Assembly: GCA_003254925.1 (NCBI GenBank)
Contig: QANZ01038022.1
Coordinates: 7,359 to 71,358 of the forward strand
Length of the DNA stretch: 64,000 nucleotides
Origin: Chamaecrista fasciculata
Lineage: Eukaryota > Streptophyta > Magnoliopsida > Fabales > Fabaceae
Direction of reading: 5' to 3'
The position numbers were made by a program, and so were the translations under genes. The first letter of the stretch is position 1. Every line of letters begins with the position of its first letter. This document shows, piece after piece, positions 53,131-64,000 of this stretch. The notes below the pieces were generated by a model that saw only the letters and a program-made list of their open reading frames with translations, did no database searches and was not told where the DNA came from.

Positions 53131-56100
53131 ATGGAGAGCACAGAGGCAGTGATGATGATGGAGGTGGAACCACAAAGTGCTGCTAAAGATGAGGTTCTAT
53201 CAGTGGAACTTCCTGCTCCTTCTGCTTGGAAGAAACTGGTCACTTTCTCTCTCTTCTTTCTCTCTCTCTCTATTGTTTTCTAATTTTCTTTTTCTGATTA
53301 TGATTTTGAATTATATTTTGGTTTGTGATATGTTGAATTGTTGATTTACTGTGGTCATCATGTTCTGCTTGAAGATTGTGAGCTTTTCGCCAATTTCCAG
53401 GGTTTAATTTTTCATTTAGTTAGTGCTAGATTTGTGATTGTTTATCTGAATTTGCTTGGTTCAATTCTGTCGGCAACTCTATTTGAAATACGGCTTTGGT
53501 TGCAATATGTCCTGTTTCAAGAGCTGGGGCTTGTTCATTGTTTGTGTCGGTGGTAATTTTGTTTCTAGGGTTTCCTTCAGAGGGCTTACCTGCAAATTGT
53601 GATAAGAACTTTTTCCTAATAGATTACTGATATGCTACTAATATAGTTTTCTCTTTCTATCATGTTGACTATTTAATTGGATTTTGACCATCTCTGCTGC
53701 TGCAGACAAATTTTAGGGGGAATACTTTAATATTGTAGAAAACGTTTAGAATTTTAGATGAACTTGTAATATACAAAAAAATAAGCATGTAATTGTGGTG
53801 AGTGACTAATTTCTGTATAGTTTGATGAACTACAATCCATGGACTCTGCATTTGAACTTCCCCAAACATTGGTTTTTTAACATTTAGTATCTTCTGCCTC
53901 TCCAAAAGGGACAAGCATGCAATATTTAGTCCTTACTCAGCAGTGAGGAGCTGTATTTGGACTTCAAGTTGTTAGCTGTAGCTAGTTACCTCACTTCATC
54001 TCATTTTTCCTCTTATCCAAATTTGACATGCTGCTTGTAGAAGGTTTGGCTTTGGCAACAAATGATCATTCAGCCACCTCTTATCGAATCCTTAACTGTT
54101 GGCACCTAAGTGTCGGTGTCTTGATAGCGGGATTATACAGTTTGTTCTTAGGTTTTCTTGAATCTGCTAGTGGGCCTGGCATTACAGGGATCTTCATCTG
54201 TCATTAACATAAGGTGCCAACTTCCATTTTTGTTCTGTGATTCAATACCTGTATCCATCTTTGCTTCTGAAGCAGTATTTCTGTCTACATCCTTTTTACT
54301 TCCTTCAGATTTGATACTGGATTGAAGTTTTAAAGTCTGCTGCAAAATGGTGGAGAAAATAGCTGGGGTTTTCTATACTAGGAGAAAGATATATGGAATA
54401 AAATATTTTCGTTGTGTTTTGCTGAAATGAATGAAAATGCAAAGTGTGAGGATCTTCCTTATCTAGTTGCTGGAGCAAAGTGTCTGAATTCTTGTAGACT
54501 TGTTAATGGTTTCCGCTTAATTAAGGAAGGATGCATATTGGAGAAAATAGGGATTTTCTTTCCTTTGAATTTTGGAAAAGGAAAAAGGAATATAAAAAGG
54601 CAACAGTGAAATTTTGGTGTCAATTACAGGCTAATTAGGAAGTAGGAGCTGTTGTGGTTGTACTAAAGGAAGATTTATACTGATTATTATTTTCTCCTTT
54701 GGAACTGTTACTATGATAGTAAAATTTAGTAGCATGCAAAATATGGAGTGAATTGTCATGCTTCGGTTGTTCCTGCATGTTGTAATCTCTAGCATCTAGG
54801 ATATTGAATGTTGTGTGCAAATTCAGAAAAATTGTTGACAGCAGAGTGACTGACATTTTATCCATTTTGTCCCAAATTGTTATATCCCCTTTCTTTCTTT
54901 GTTGGAAAAGAACTTGAATGGACCTAAACATCTTGACTTAATATCAAGGGGAATTTGAATGAAAATAAATTCTCAGGTGTGGGAGACAAATGAAATTGAT
55001 GATCAGATAATCTCTAAATAAAATATGATAAAAATAATCTTCTTTTGTCCGTATTTTCCAAACATGCTGTAGCTTGAATTAAGGGATTGGTGCCTTTTAA
55101 GCTGTTTTTTAATGATAAATCTTGCATAGCCATCTGCTAGAAAGAGTGCTTCAGTTGCAGCCTTGACTACTTAGTCCTGAAAATTTTCATTTCAAGTCAT
55201 TAAAGACATACTAGAGCAGTTAAGAAACTGATTTTTACTAATCTACTGATGATAACCCATCATATCTAATATGTTATATTAGCTATTGTATAGATTCCTT
55301 AATAACACGTAAGCCCCCACCCCTTAACACACACACACGGGTTCCCTCTGGCACATATTTTCCCATTTTCCCTTTCTAATGATCTTTTCTTTCTTTTCTG
55401 AATGGGGTGGAGGGAGGGAGAGTGGTTCTGTTGAGCTCTATTTTTAAAGAACTAGAACTCTGTTGAAATCGACCAGCTTTACTGGATTTGCTCGTATGCT
55501 GCATTTTAACTGTTTTATAATGCATTGCTAGTTCCATTCCATTCTGCAGTTCTTCCCTAAGAAAGTAGGAGCACCAAGAAAAAGTGAGATCGTATTCATT
55601 GCTCCAACTGGGGAGGAGATCAGTACCAGAAAACAATTGGAGCAATATCTTAAGGCGCATCCTGGCAATCCTGCAATATCAGAATTTGAGTGGGGAACAG
55701 GTGAGACCCCTAGGAGATCAGCTAGGATTAGTGAGAAGGCCAAATCAACTCCACCAACAGATAGTGAACCGCCCAAGAAACGAGGTCGAAAGTCATCAGG
55801 TTCTAAGAAAGATCAGAAAGAAACAGAAGCTGCTTCGGATGAAAGTAAAGCAAAATCTGCTAATGAAAAGCCTAATGCTGCAAAGAAAAGTGAACTGCAA
55901 GAGGACAAGGCTCCTAAAGAGGAAGATGCCCAAGGCAATGATGTGGAAGATATTTCTGGAAAAAAGCAAATTGCAAATGGAGATGAAACACCACAAGCTG
56001 AAGAAACCAAGAAGCCAGACGTGGATAATACTGAGGAAATCAAGGATAGTAAAACTGAAGGGGAAAATGTCATTGCTGAAAACCCTCAAGGAGAAGAAGC

Positions 56101-56452
56101 TCAAAACCAAGAAGCAGTAGCTGAACCCGAGGAGAAAACTGCCGGAGAAGCTCAGAATACTGAAGTCACTGAATTGGAAAATGGCAAAGCTGGAAAGAAC
56201 CAGGATGAATCAGTCGCTGTGATTCAGGCAAATGGGGAACCCAAACAAGAGAATCCGAATCCGAATGAATCTGTTAAAGAGACAATTGTTCAGCAAGATA
56301 TATCAGAAACCTATGGAAAGAACACCAATGAAGCCGCCGAGGAGCAAGTAAAGAAAGTGGATGAACACACAGTTGACCATGGAAATGTTACTGGTGGTGT
56401 TCACAATGAAGCAGCTAAGCAACACCCATCACCCCATCCAATAAGCTGCTGA
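53131..56452 (+). CDS. Methyl-CpG-binding domain protein, MBD10/MBD11 type
   Basis: Exons 53131-53238 and 55550-56452 join to 1011 nt, giving 336 aa, with a 2.3-kb intron between them. The N-terminus [16 protein letters not shown] (exon 1) continues into [41 protein letters not shown]: the MBD fold at about residues 24-95. It ends [19 protein letters not shown], the signature of the plant MBD10/11 subclass. A basic AT-hook-like patch ([13 protein letters not shown]) and a long acidic, Lys/Glu-rich disordered tail follow. Plant MBD10/11 are nuclear chromatin proteins; this subclass is reported to bind methylated DNA poorly and has been linked to rRNA gene silencing. The donor of the single intron is GTCACT, weaker than usual. 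The ATG at 53131 is the first after a GAGA-rich leader. Confidence 0.88.
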
Positions 56453-57081
56453 ATTGTGATGTACTAATAAATCTTAGTTCCCTATCTTTTGTAATGCTGT
56501 CTATCCGAGTTGTTTATATATGTGACATCCTGGATCAGTGTTTCTTTTGTATGTTCTAAGATTTGGTTTTACTTAGGAAATTAATCATGTATCAGTAGTA
56601 GATTAATTAGGCCTAGCTAGGTTTCTCATAGTGCAGGTATGTAGTTTGTAGATTTCCTTCCTTGACACATTTGTTAGTCATTTAAATCTTTTGTCTTGGA
56701 CTTTCTAGTTTGCTCCAATTATGTCTATGTTACGTTTCATTCTGACTAGAATTTCGACCCCCAAAACAGTATCTGAATTATAATGACATTCATTATAATT
56801 GGCAATTGGTGAGAATAGAGAAAGTTGTTTTTAGTAAGAATCAAACCGTATTTTTCAGTTGATACTTAAAGATTATACCTATTGAGACGTAGCAAAGTCT
56901 TTTTTAATACATGATTCGAAACATTATGTTTAAAAAATTCAAAATTCAATTATTTTGATAAACTGAGAAGGTTTCAATTACCCTTATTCTAGAGAAAATG
57001 TTACCATGAAAAAGCAAAGTACTAAATATAAATAGAGGATGTCTTATCCTGAAGAAAAAGACCCAGAAAAAAATAGTAGTT
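56453..57081. other. MBD gene 3' flank
   Basis: Contains a probable 3' UTR (ACTAATAAATC just after the stop) and AT-rich DNA. No gene is supported. Confidence 0.45.
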
Positions 57082-57462
57082 AACAGGTGAAAGTGTACTT
57101 TTAGTTTCATAACTTTTGCTCAGTTCTCAATTTGGTTCCATAATTATTTTTGTTGCACTTTTGGTCCCTTATCTTTTGGTTAGGTTGCAGAATTGGTTTT
57201 ATATTTTTGTAAAAAGTTTCACCGTCAGTCTCACCTGATTTAAATATATGGGACCAATTCTGCATCTGACTTAAATATATGAGACCAATTCTACAATCTG
57301 ACCAAAATATGAGACCAATTTTGTAACATGACCCAAAAATATGAGACAAAAAATGTAACACGGGACCAAATCTGCAACTTGAACAAAAGATATGAGATCA
57401 AAGTTCAACAAAAAAATTATAGGACCAAATTGAGACCTTAGTAAAAGTTATGAACACTTTAG
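57082..57462. mobile_element. Degenerate inverted-repeat element
   Basis: 'caggtgaaagtgtacttttag' and 'tttggttccataattattttt' at the left are mirrored by 'aaaaaaattataggaccaaat' and 'gttatgaacactttaggc' at the right. The middle has several 'atatgagaccaattct' units. It is related to 34680. Confidence 0.5.
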
Positions 57463-57846
57463 GCTAGTGAATAAGCATAGTAAAGATGATTGTCCTTTTT
57501 CTACGAAAAAAAACAAAAAAGATGATTGTCCTTTTCTTGTTTAGGCTAGACTTTCTTAATTCCTTTATTTACTTCACTGTCATGTATTCCTTTCTGAAAA
57601 AAAATGAATTCAATACTTTGATCATCCCAGAGATGATCGACCCATACTCAATCGGGGAACCAGCCACGTGCATGCTCAGCTTTTGAGCTTCCAACGTTTT
57701 CTAGATCTCATAGAACAAGTTTTATGGTGTAAAATAATTTCTGTCACATCACCACATCTCTTCTGTGTTTGTTTTAACTAGAAGTCTTACAATTAGAAAA
57801 CTCTAAACCCAAGATTGCTTGGATGTATGTGTACACCATGTATATA
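57463..57846. other. Intergenic DNA without recognised genes
   Basis: A short duplicated 'aaagatgattgtccttttc' occurs near 57481 and 57518. Nothing else is supported. Confidence 0.4.
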
Positions 57847-58025
57847 TCTTATCTTATATGGTTCCACCTCTTTCTGGTCGTCCACATTTTAAAATTATAG
57901 TACAAAATTAATAATAAGAGGAAAATTATTATTTGATCCCTTCTTTTTTACTGAGTTAACAATTTAGTCCCTCATTTATTTTACATGCATATTTGCGTGC
58001 CCGTTAGGGCACGCAAAGCCTCTAG
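57847..58025 (+). mobile_element. Small Helitron-like element, copy 2
   Basis: The 5' end TCTTATCTTATATGGTTCC follows an A. The 3' end has a near-perfect hairpin (GCGTGCCCGTTAGGGCACGC) followed after 7 bases by CTAG and then T. Both ends match the copy at 33615, including 'atatggctccacttctttaaggtcg'-type sequence just inside the 5' end. There is no target duplication, as expected. It is shorter than copy 1 by internal deletion. Confidence 0.65.
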
Positions 58026-58039
58026 TATATATATATATT

Positions 58040-58552
58040 TCAAAGGTCCTCATGTATGTTTTAATGGTGATTTTGATTAATTATATTTCAAAATATTTAA
58101 ATTGTTCTTAAATATTAACAAAATATTTTATTTTAATGTCAAACTATTGAATATGACTCGTTTCAAGTTTAAACGTGACGAGTTTAGAGCTACGTATTGT
58201 TCTCAAAGAGTACTTTCTCTATTCAGTTGGGATTCTCCGCAAACGAGATCAAATCGGTCAGAAAAGTAGACCGCTCGTTTCATGATTGAACAAATAAAAT
58301 TGATCATATATCTTTCATTTCATATTCGAATGGGACGAATTTAGAGCTACGAACTCCTCTTAACAAATTTTTTGAACTTGAAATGAGATACGAGAGAAAT
58401 ATGACAAAATTCAATAGTTTTGGACTAAAATAAAATATTTTGCCAACATTTAAGAATTAAGATCTATTTAAACATTTTGAGACATAAATGACCAAAATAA
58501 ATATTAAGGTATACATTATTTAATTAGGACTAAAATGATCCTTTCACCTATA
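58040..58552. mobile_element. Inverted-repeat MITE (GGTCAAAGGGTCATTTTGG family), copy 3
   Basis: The core ('cgtttcaagtttaaacgtgac', 'gagtttagagctacgtattgt') matches the copy at 20318 over long stretches, and the right end 'aaaatgatcctttcacct' is kept. The left end is eroded. Confidence 0.6.
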
Positions 58553-58685
58553 TATTATATAAAAGGAATACATTAACATTTTAGTCCAAAAATTATATGT
58601 GCACTTTTATTTTTAATCTCATATGTTTTTTTAAATATATTTGATTTTAAATCAAAAAATTTATGACTCATTATAAATTAATCTA

Positions 58686-60311
58686 GGCTTAAGTGCACTT
58701 TTGGTCCCAATACTATGACTAAGGTTTCAATTTGGTCCCATAACTATTTTTGTTGCAGATTTGGTCCCAAACCTTCGCAAAAAGTTTCACCGTTAGTCCT
58801 CTGTTCAATTCCGTCCAATTTTCTCCGTTAAATGTGACGTGGCATGCTGACTGGGATGCTGACGTGGCAAAATCAAATGAGATGGACCTGATTTAATTAC
58901 ACTTTAATACCAAAAGTTTATGATCTTTATCAAAATAGTCCTTAGAACCTCAAAAGACAAATGAGCATCTATGATTTATCAAAAAACCCCTATATTCAAC
59001 TACAATTTTCATTCAAGTACACTACAAACAAATCAAAACTCCCAAATTTTTCCAAAATCAAGCCCCACAAACCAAATTTATCCCATTATTTTCGATTCCT
59101 CCTCTTTTTCATCATTTTCATTCATTTTAGTCTCAAATCCTCAAAATAAAATTGTAAAGTGTCCCAAAACTCTTCCAAACATTCCAATTTAGTCCTTAAA
59201 AATATTAAAAACNNNNNNNNNNNNNNNNNNNNNNNNNNNNNNNNNNNNNNNNNNNNNNNNNNNNNNNNNNNNNNNNNNNNNNNNNNNNNNNNNNNNNNNN
59301 NNNNNNNNNNNNNNNNNNNNNNNNNNNNNNNNNNNNNNNNNNNNNNNNNNNNNNNNNNNNNNNNNNNNNNNNNNNNNNNNNNNNNNNNNNNNNNNNNNNN
59401 NNNNNNNNNNNNNNNNNNNNNNNNNNNNNNNNNNNNNNNNNNNNNNNNNNNNNNNNNNNNNNNNNNNNNNNNNNNNNNNNNNNNNNNNNNNNNNNNNNNN
59501 NNNNNNNNNNNNNNNNNNNNNNNNNNNNNNNNNNNNNNNNNNNNNNNNNNNNNNNNNNNNNNNNNNNNNNNNNNNNNNNNNNNNNNNNNNNNNNNNNNNN
59601 NNNNNNNNNNNNNNNNNNNNNNNNNNNNNNNNNNNNNNNNNNNNNNNNNNNNNNNNNNNNNNNNNNNNNNNNNNNNNNNNNNNNNNNNNNNNNNNNNNNN
59701 NNNNNNNNNNNNNNNNNNNNNNNNNNNNNNNNNNNNNNNNNNNNNNNNNNNNNNNNNNNNNNNNNNNNNNNNNNNNNNNNNNNNNNNNNNNNNNNNNNNN
59801 NNNNNNNNNNNNNNNNNNNNNNNNNNNNNNNNNNNNNNNNNNNNNNNNNNNNNNNNNNNNNNNNNNNNNNNNNNNNNNNNNNNNNNNNNNNNNNNNNNNN
59901 NNNNNNNNNNNNNNNNNNNNNNNNNNNNNNNNNNNNNNNNNNNNNNNNNNNNNNNNNNNNNNNNNNNNNNNNNNNNNNNNNNNNNNNNNNNNNNNNNNNN
60001 NNNNNNNNNNNNNNNNNNNNNNNNNNNNNNNNNNNNNNNNNNNNNNNNNNNNNNNNNNNNNNNNNNAGTCCAGAGAAGTTATGAAATGTTACATATTGAT
60101 CCTAACTTACTCCATCTCATTTGATTTTGCCACGTCAGCATCCCAGTCAGCATGCCACGTCACATTTAACGGAGAAAATTGGACGGAATTGAACAGAGGA
60201 CTAACGGTGAAACTTTTTGCGAAGGTTTGGGACCAAATCTGCAACAAAAATAGTTATGGGACCAAATTGAAACCTTAGTCATAGTATTGGGACCAAAAGT
60301 GCACTTAAGCC
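58686..60311. mobile_element. Mutator-like element, sister of the Pack-MULE, with an assembly gap inside
   Basis: ATTAATCTA flanks it on both sides (58677-58685, 60312-60320), a perfect 9-bp duplication. Both terminal repeats match those of 51077-52407 closely. The left interior (about 58890-59212) is different cargo: AT-rich, T/C-rich, with no recognised gene. The interior continues into the N gap and resumes only at the right repeat. Confidence 0.8.
59213..60066. other. Assembly gap (854 N)
   Basis: The sequence is unknown. The gap lies wholly within the Mutator-like element, so its cargo cannot be read. Open frames running through the gap are artefacts. Confidence 0.99.
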
Positions 60312-60861
60312 ATTAATCTATATACGAATACTCTATTATAAATACAACTCAGACTTCGTAGGAATTAAAATATAATGAACTATGGATTTTTAGAGATTGA
60401 ATCAAATATTTGAAAAATCTACAATTAGTGACTATATAATTCAAGGACTAAATTGATTGTTTGACCTGTATGAAAGTATTAAATCCACTAGAGTGAATAT
60501 AACAATTAGTTTCTGAATAATACACAAATTGATATCTAACGTTTTGAAAATTCAGTTTATATATTTTAATCCTTCGTCTTGGAATCAATATCTCTAGTCC
60601 CTTCATCTTATTTTTTAAACACTAACTTTTAGAGATACATAATCAATTTTAAAAATAAAACTTCAAGAATTTATATGTTTATTTTAACATATATATATAT
60701 ATATATACTTGAAGCAGCACAAGGTTGTTCTTTGAGAACGTTATACTCTGCTGGGAAGTTTGAGAGGGCTGTTTACCCATAAGGCCAAGAAAGGTATTGA
60801 TGAACCGTTTATTAGTACTTGGTGTGTAGGTGACCCTCCATATTGGAAAAAAAAGAAGAGA
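60312..60861. other. Intergenic DNA, possible tiny gene scrap
   Basis: AT-rich with a TA microsatellite (about 60689-60708). The stretch 60710-60840 is less AT-rich and reads LRTLYSAGKFERAVYP before a stop in one frame. It may be an old gene fragment, but I cannot name it. Confidence 0.35.
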
Positions 60862-61095
60862 AATTATATTTTTTAGTCTTTAAATTTATCTCAAAATTAT
60901 GATTTAATTCTTAAATATTAAAAATATATTTTTTTAGTCCTTAATTTTTTTTTTATAAATATTAACTATTTAGCTCCTACAAATAATATCTCAAAGATTA
61001 AATAGTTGACATTCTGTAAATAAATGAAGAGTCCAAAAGTGTATTTCAGTATCAAGGGATTAAATTGCAATTGTATATAAATTCAGGGACTAAAA
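60862..61095. mobile_element. Inverted-repeat element upstream of the GH17 gene
   Basis: 'tttttagtctttaaatttatc' at the left is mirrored by 'tataaattcagggactaaaaa' at the right, with a matching 'tagtccttaatttt' and 'aaatgaagagtccaaaag' core pair. A relative is at 63765. Confidence 0.45.
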
Positions 61096-61466
61096 AATAG
61101 ATTAACTTGAAAAAGACATTACTAGAAAAGGAAAAAAAGTGTACTTTAAGAAGCATAGGAAAAAAGGGTCAAGAAAGGAAGAATCTATTCTAAGCCCCAG
61201 AAAGACATAAATCCTGTTTCTCAGATCATCTTTGGTTTGAGTTTAAGAATCTTCCCTCAAATATTTTCTCTCAACCTTGTTCTTTGGAGTAAGGCTAAGA
61301 ATCTTGGTTGTATGTCATGTCTGGAGGAAAAGTATTGCATCATCCCAAGACTATGTCATGTCTCTTATGTTTACTTCCCTAATTACGTTACCTTCATTAT
61401 TGAATTACATAATACAGGGCTCTACCCACATCCTTTCCACCATTGGAATGCTCTTAATTTCTTAAT

Positions 61467-63274
61467 ATGCAAAATTCACAAATCATGTTCTCTTCTTTCT
61501 TTCTTTGGCTTCTTTTTCTCCTCACCTTCTCTGTCATAACTTCCCATGGTATGTATTCACCTCTTCTAAAATTCATCATCTTCCTCATATTTTAATTACT
61601 TGGTGAATGTATGTGTTCCATAAATAATGACATTGAGCTAATGTATATGTGCTTGTTAGTTGTTTGATATAATGCTACTATGAAATGTATCATGTATAGA
61701 TAAATTCAAGTCCATTTTATGCATACTGATGAATCATGTTTGGGCCAAGGGCACGTAACCGTTCAATAGTTGAGGTAATATATAATAGAGTATCTACAAA
61801 AATGTTTCAAAGGGAGTGTACTCTGTGAAGCACCTCTGATCTCTGATGATAAAGTCAGTAATCAAGTATGAATATACATAATAGGGATATTAAGAGTTTC
61901 GGAGTTACGTACCTTTAAAGTATGTGATTGTTGAGTACTTATAGATTTATGATTCGAGAAAGGCTTCATCGATATATATATATATATATAGAGTTATGAT
62001 TATCACCCTAAGCATTGGGGGTCAGCTTGGATAGTATCACATAGTGTATGTAATCTTTATTTTTTAAGCTAATGTGTCTGTGCTTGTTAGTTGCTTGATA
62101 TGATGCTACTATGAAATGTATCACATAGATAAATTGAAGTCCTTTTCATGCATAGTGTTTGTAATATTGATTTTTCTAACCTGGCTTTAAACTTTCATGT
62201 CATGCAGTTTTAGGGGACAAAGCATTTACAGGAACATATGGAGTAAACTATGGTAGGATTGCAGACAATCTGCCTTCCCCTCACAGCGTGGTCACGCTGC
62301 TAAAAGCCGCGAAAATCAAGAACATCAGAATCTATGACGCTGATCATAGTGTCCTCAGTGCCTTCAAAGGGTCTGGGATTGAGATTGTGGTTGGACTTGG
62401 CAATGAGTTCTTGAAAGACATCAGTGTAGGTGAAGATAGAGCCATGGATTGGCTCAAAGAAAACGTGCAGCCATTTCTTCCGGGGACTAAAATCCGAGGA
62501 ATCGCCGTGGGAAATGAAATCCTAGGAGGCACAGATATGGAATTATGGGAAGTTCTTCTTCCTGCAGCAAAAAATGTATATAGTGCTCTTCAGAGGCTTC
62601 ATCTAACTAATGTTATTCAGGTTTCAAGCCCACATTCTGAGGCTGTATTTGCAAATTCATACCCTCCATCTTCATGCACTTTCAGAGAAGATGTGGCTCC
62701 ATTCATGAGGCCTCTTTTGCAATTCTTCTCACAAATTGGATCTCCTTTCTTCATAAATGCATACCCTTTTCTTGCATACAAGAATGACCCTGAGCATATT
62801 GACCTTAACTATGCTCTCTTCAAGAAAAGTCATGGGATTTATGATGCAAAGACAAAATTGCACTATGACAATATGTTTGATGCTATGGTTGATGCAGCCT
62901 ATGCTGCCTTGGACAAGGCAGGGTATGACAAGATGGAGGTTGTTGTCTCGGAAACCGGCTGGGCTTCCAAGGGCGACGAGAATGAAGCCGGAGCAACCGT
63001 GGAGAATGCAAGGACTTACAATAAAAATATCAGAAAGAGGCTGCTGAAAAAGAAAGGGACTCCTTATAGGCCAAAGCTTAAGGTTAGAGCTTATATCTTT
63101 GCTTTGTTCAATGAGAATTTGAAGCCTGGTCCAACCTCAGAGAGAAATTTCGGGTTATTTAAGCCTGATGGAAGCATTGCCTATGATATTGGCTTCACTG
63201 GCCTTGTCTCTTCAGCAACCCCATCTACTCTTTCCTTCAAGGTATATAGCTTTCTGTTATCACTATATATATAG
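61467..63274 (+). CDS. Glucan endo-1,3-beta-glucosidase (GH17)
   Basis: Exon 1 (61467-61548) encodes a signal peptide with a strong hydrophobic core (FFLWLLFLLTFSVI). Exon 2 (62208-63241) joins through a split GTT codon and gives the GH17 barrel. Motifs are GTYGVNYGRIADNLPSP, IRIYDAD, the proton donor in GIAVGNEIL (Glu131), FFINAYPFLAY, and the nucleophile in VVSETGWAS (Glu276). AYIFALFNENLKPGP and FGLFKPDG follow. The enzyme hydrolyses beta-1,3-glucan (callose) in the wall or at the membrane. No X8 domain follows. The coordinate given ends at the stop met when reading through a likely GTATAT donor at 63242; with splicing, a short last exon could start at 63461 or near 63588. Residues 1-372 are secure. 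Intron 1 contains a duplicated 90-bp block. Confidence 0.88.
61637..61728. repeat. Direct repeat in the GH17 intron, copy A
   Basis: About 90 bp (from AGCTAATGTATATGTGC to 'tttatgcatact') recur at 62067-62156 with roughly 85-90% identity, 430 bases downstream in the same intron. Confidence 0.7.
62067..62156. repeat. Direct repeat in the GH17 intron, copy B
   Basis: Second copy of the block at 61637, from AGCTAATGTGTCTGTGC to 'ttcatgcatagt'. It ends about 50 bases before the exon 2 acceptor. Confidence 0.7.
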
Positions 63275-63404
63275 GTAGATCCAAATGATGTCATTTCACC
63301 TTTCAAATTTTAAATTTGATTTCTCACTCTGAATGGCGTCAACTGCCTTACCAAGCTAGAAAAATTTCAAAGCTATTTGAAGTAATTGGGTATACTAACT
63401 GGGA

Positions 63405-63439
<35 letters not shown>

Positions 63440-63764
63440 TGTGGTGAGAATCTATTACAGACATATTGGCTTTCAATAGTTTAACATGATGAAACTTAGA
63501 ACTTCAGTTATCTTTTTCAAAGTGTTTCCTGGGAAAAGTTTCTTTTCATGGTCTCCCTTTTGTATTGGTTTTACTGCCTGCTGTTAGTGGAAGTTTAGGA
63601 TCACTCTTCAGATTTTTTAGTACTTTGTTTCATATTCCTTAGCAGCCATAATACATTAGTACTATATTTAATTGATATAAATAGATACAATCTATGGAAA
63701 TTTGCATAAGAATGTTGTATAAGAATGAAGAACACACAGAGCAATATGGCTAATGTTGAGGAAA
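63275..63764. other. GH17 3' region
   Basis: It contains a TA microsatellite (about 63410-63436), possible acceptors for a last short exon, and probable 3' UTR. No other gene is supported. Confidence 0.4.
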
Positions 63765-64000
63765 CGTCCTTGAATTTGTCTCAAAGCAACAATTTAGTCA
63801 CTAGATATTGAAAATATACTTTTTAGCCCCTGATTTTTTTTTTTTTTATAAATGTTGATTATTTAGTCTCTCAAACATTGTACTAAATAGTTGCTGTTTG
63901 TAAAAAAAATCATGGATCAAAAAGTGTATTTCTCATATTCAGGGACTAAATCATAAATTTGAGACAAATTTAAGGACTAAAAAGTAAATTTTCTACTCTA
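63765..64000. mobile_element. Inverted-repeat element reaching the window end
   Basis: 'ccttgaatttgtctcaaagc' with 'aacaatttagtcactagatat' at the left is mirrored by 'atattcagggactaaatcat' and 'tttgagacaaatttaagg' at the right. It is a relative of 60862. Confidence 0.5.

Noticed and set aside
59159-60124. Open frame of 321 codons
   Set aside because: It runs through 854 unknown bases and has no evidential value.
60710-60840. Possible gene fragment LRTLYSAGKFERAVYP
   Set aside because: Too short, interrupted by stops, and not recognised; left as a note only.

Overview
This is a stretch of nuclear DNA from a flowering plant, a eudicot and probably a rosid. The genes have GT-AG introns and plant-only families are present (EPF-like peptide, MBD10/11-type methyl-CpG-binding protein, Gag1-like clamp protein, organellar small heat-shock protein, GH17 glucanase). 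The intergenic DNA is very AT-rich and packed with short inverted-repeat transposons. The sequence alone does not allow a species call. There is one assembly gap (N at 59213-60066).

Nine protein-coding genes can be rebuilt exon by exon. In order they are: a small single-membrane-span protein (7210-7739, +); DPH2, the second subunit of the first enzyme of diphthamide synthesis (15058-19784, -, ten exons, 497 aa); a Gag1-like clamp domain protein (24168-27640, +, five coding exons, the first holding only five coding bases); a mitochondrial-type HSP20 (28986-29752, +); an EPF-like secreted cysteine-rich peptide (37918-38369, +); a small plastid-targeted membrane protein (40920-42423, +); a TPR protein (46873-48715, +); an MBD10/11-like protein (53131-56452, +); and a GH17 beta-1,3-glucanase (61467 to about 63274, +). 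For the first eight, the spliced length is an exact multiple of three and ends at a stop codon. The last exon of the glucanase is uncertain. The genes look like ordinary, unrelated neighbours with no operon-like logic.

The rest is mostly transposable elements. There is a 5'-truncated LINE (21511-23580) with an intact 3' end and target-site duplication, and a lone broken RNase H domain (5590-6078). A tRNA-derived SINE family has three copies (near 1851, 34410 and 44836), one with a perfect 17-bp target duplication. There are two small Helitron-like elements (33615, 57847) and several PIF/Harbinger-like elements with TAA or TTA duplications. A large set of inverted-repeat elements has the look of non-autonomous Mutator elements, several with 9-bp duplications. 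Elements sit inside one another in at least three places.

The most notable single object is a Mutator-like element at 51077-52407. It has 248-bp terminal repeats and a perfect 9-bp target duplication, and it carries a frameshifted fragment resembling an OCTOPUS (DUF740) gene, so it is a Pack-MULE. A sister element with the same ends but different cargo lies at 58686-60311 and holds the assembly gap. Other points of interest are G-box clusters at 3365-3503 and upstream of the MBD gene that share a longer module, a CGCG hairpin in the MBD promoter, and transposon ends lying very close to splice acceptors.
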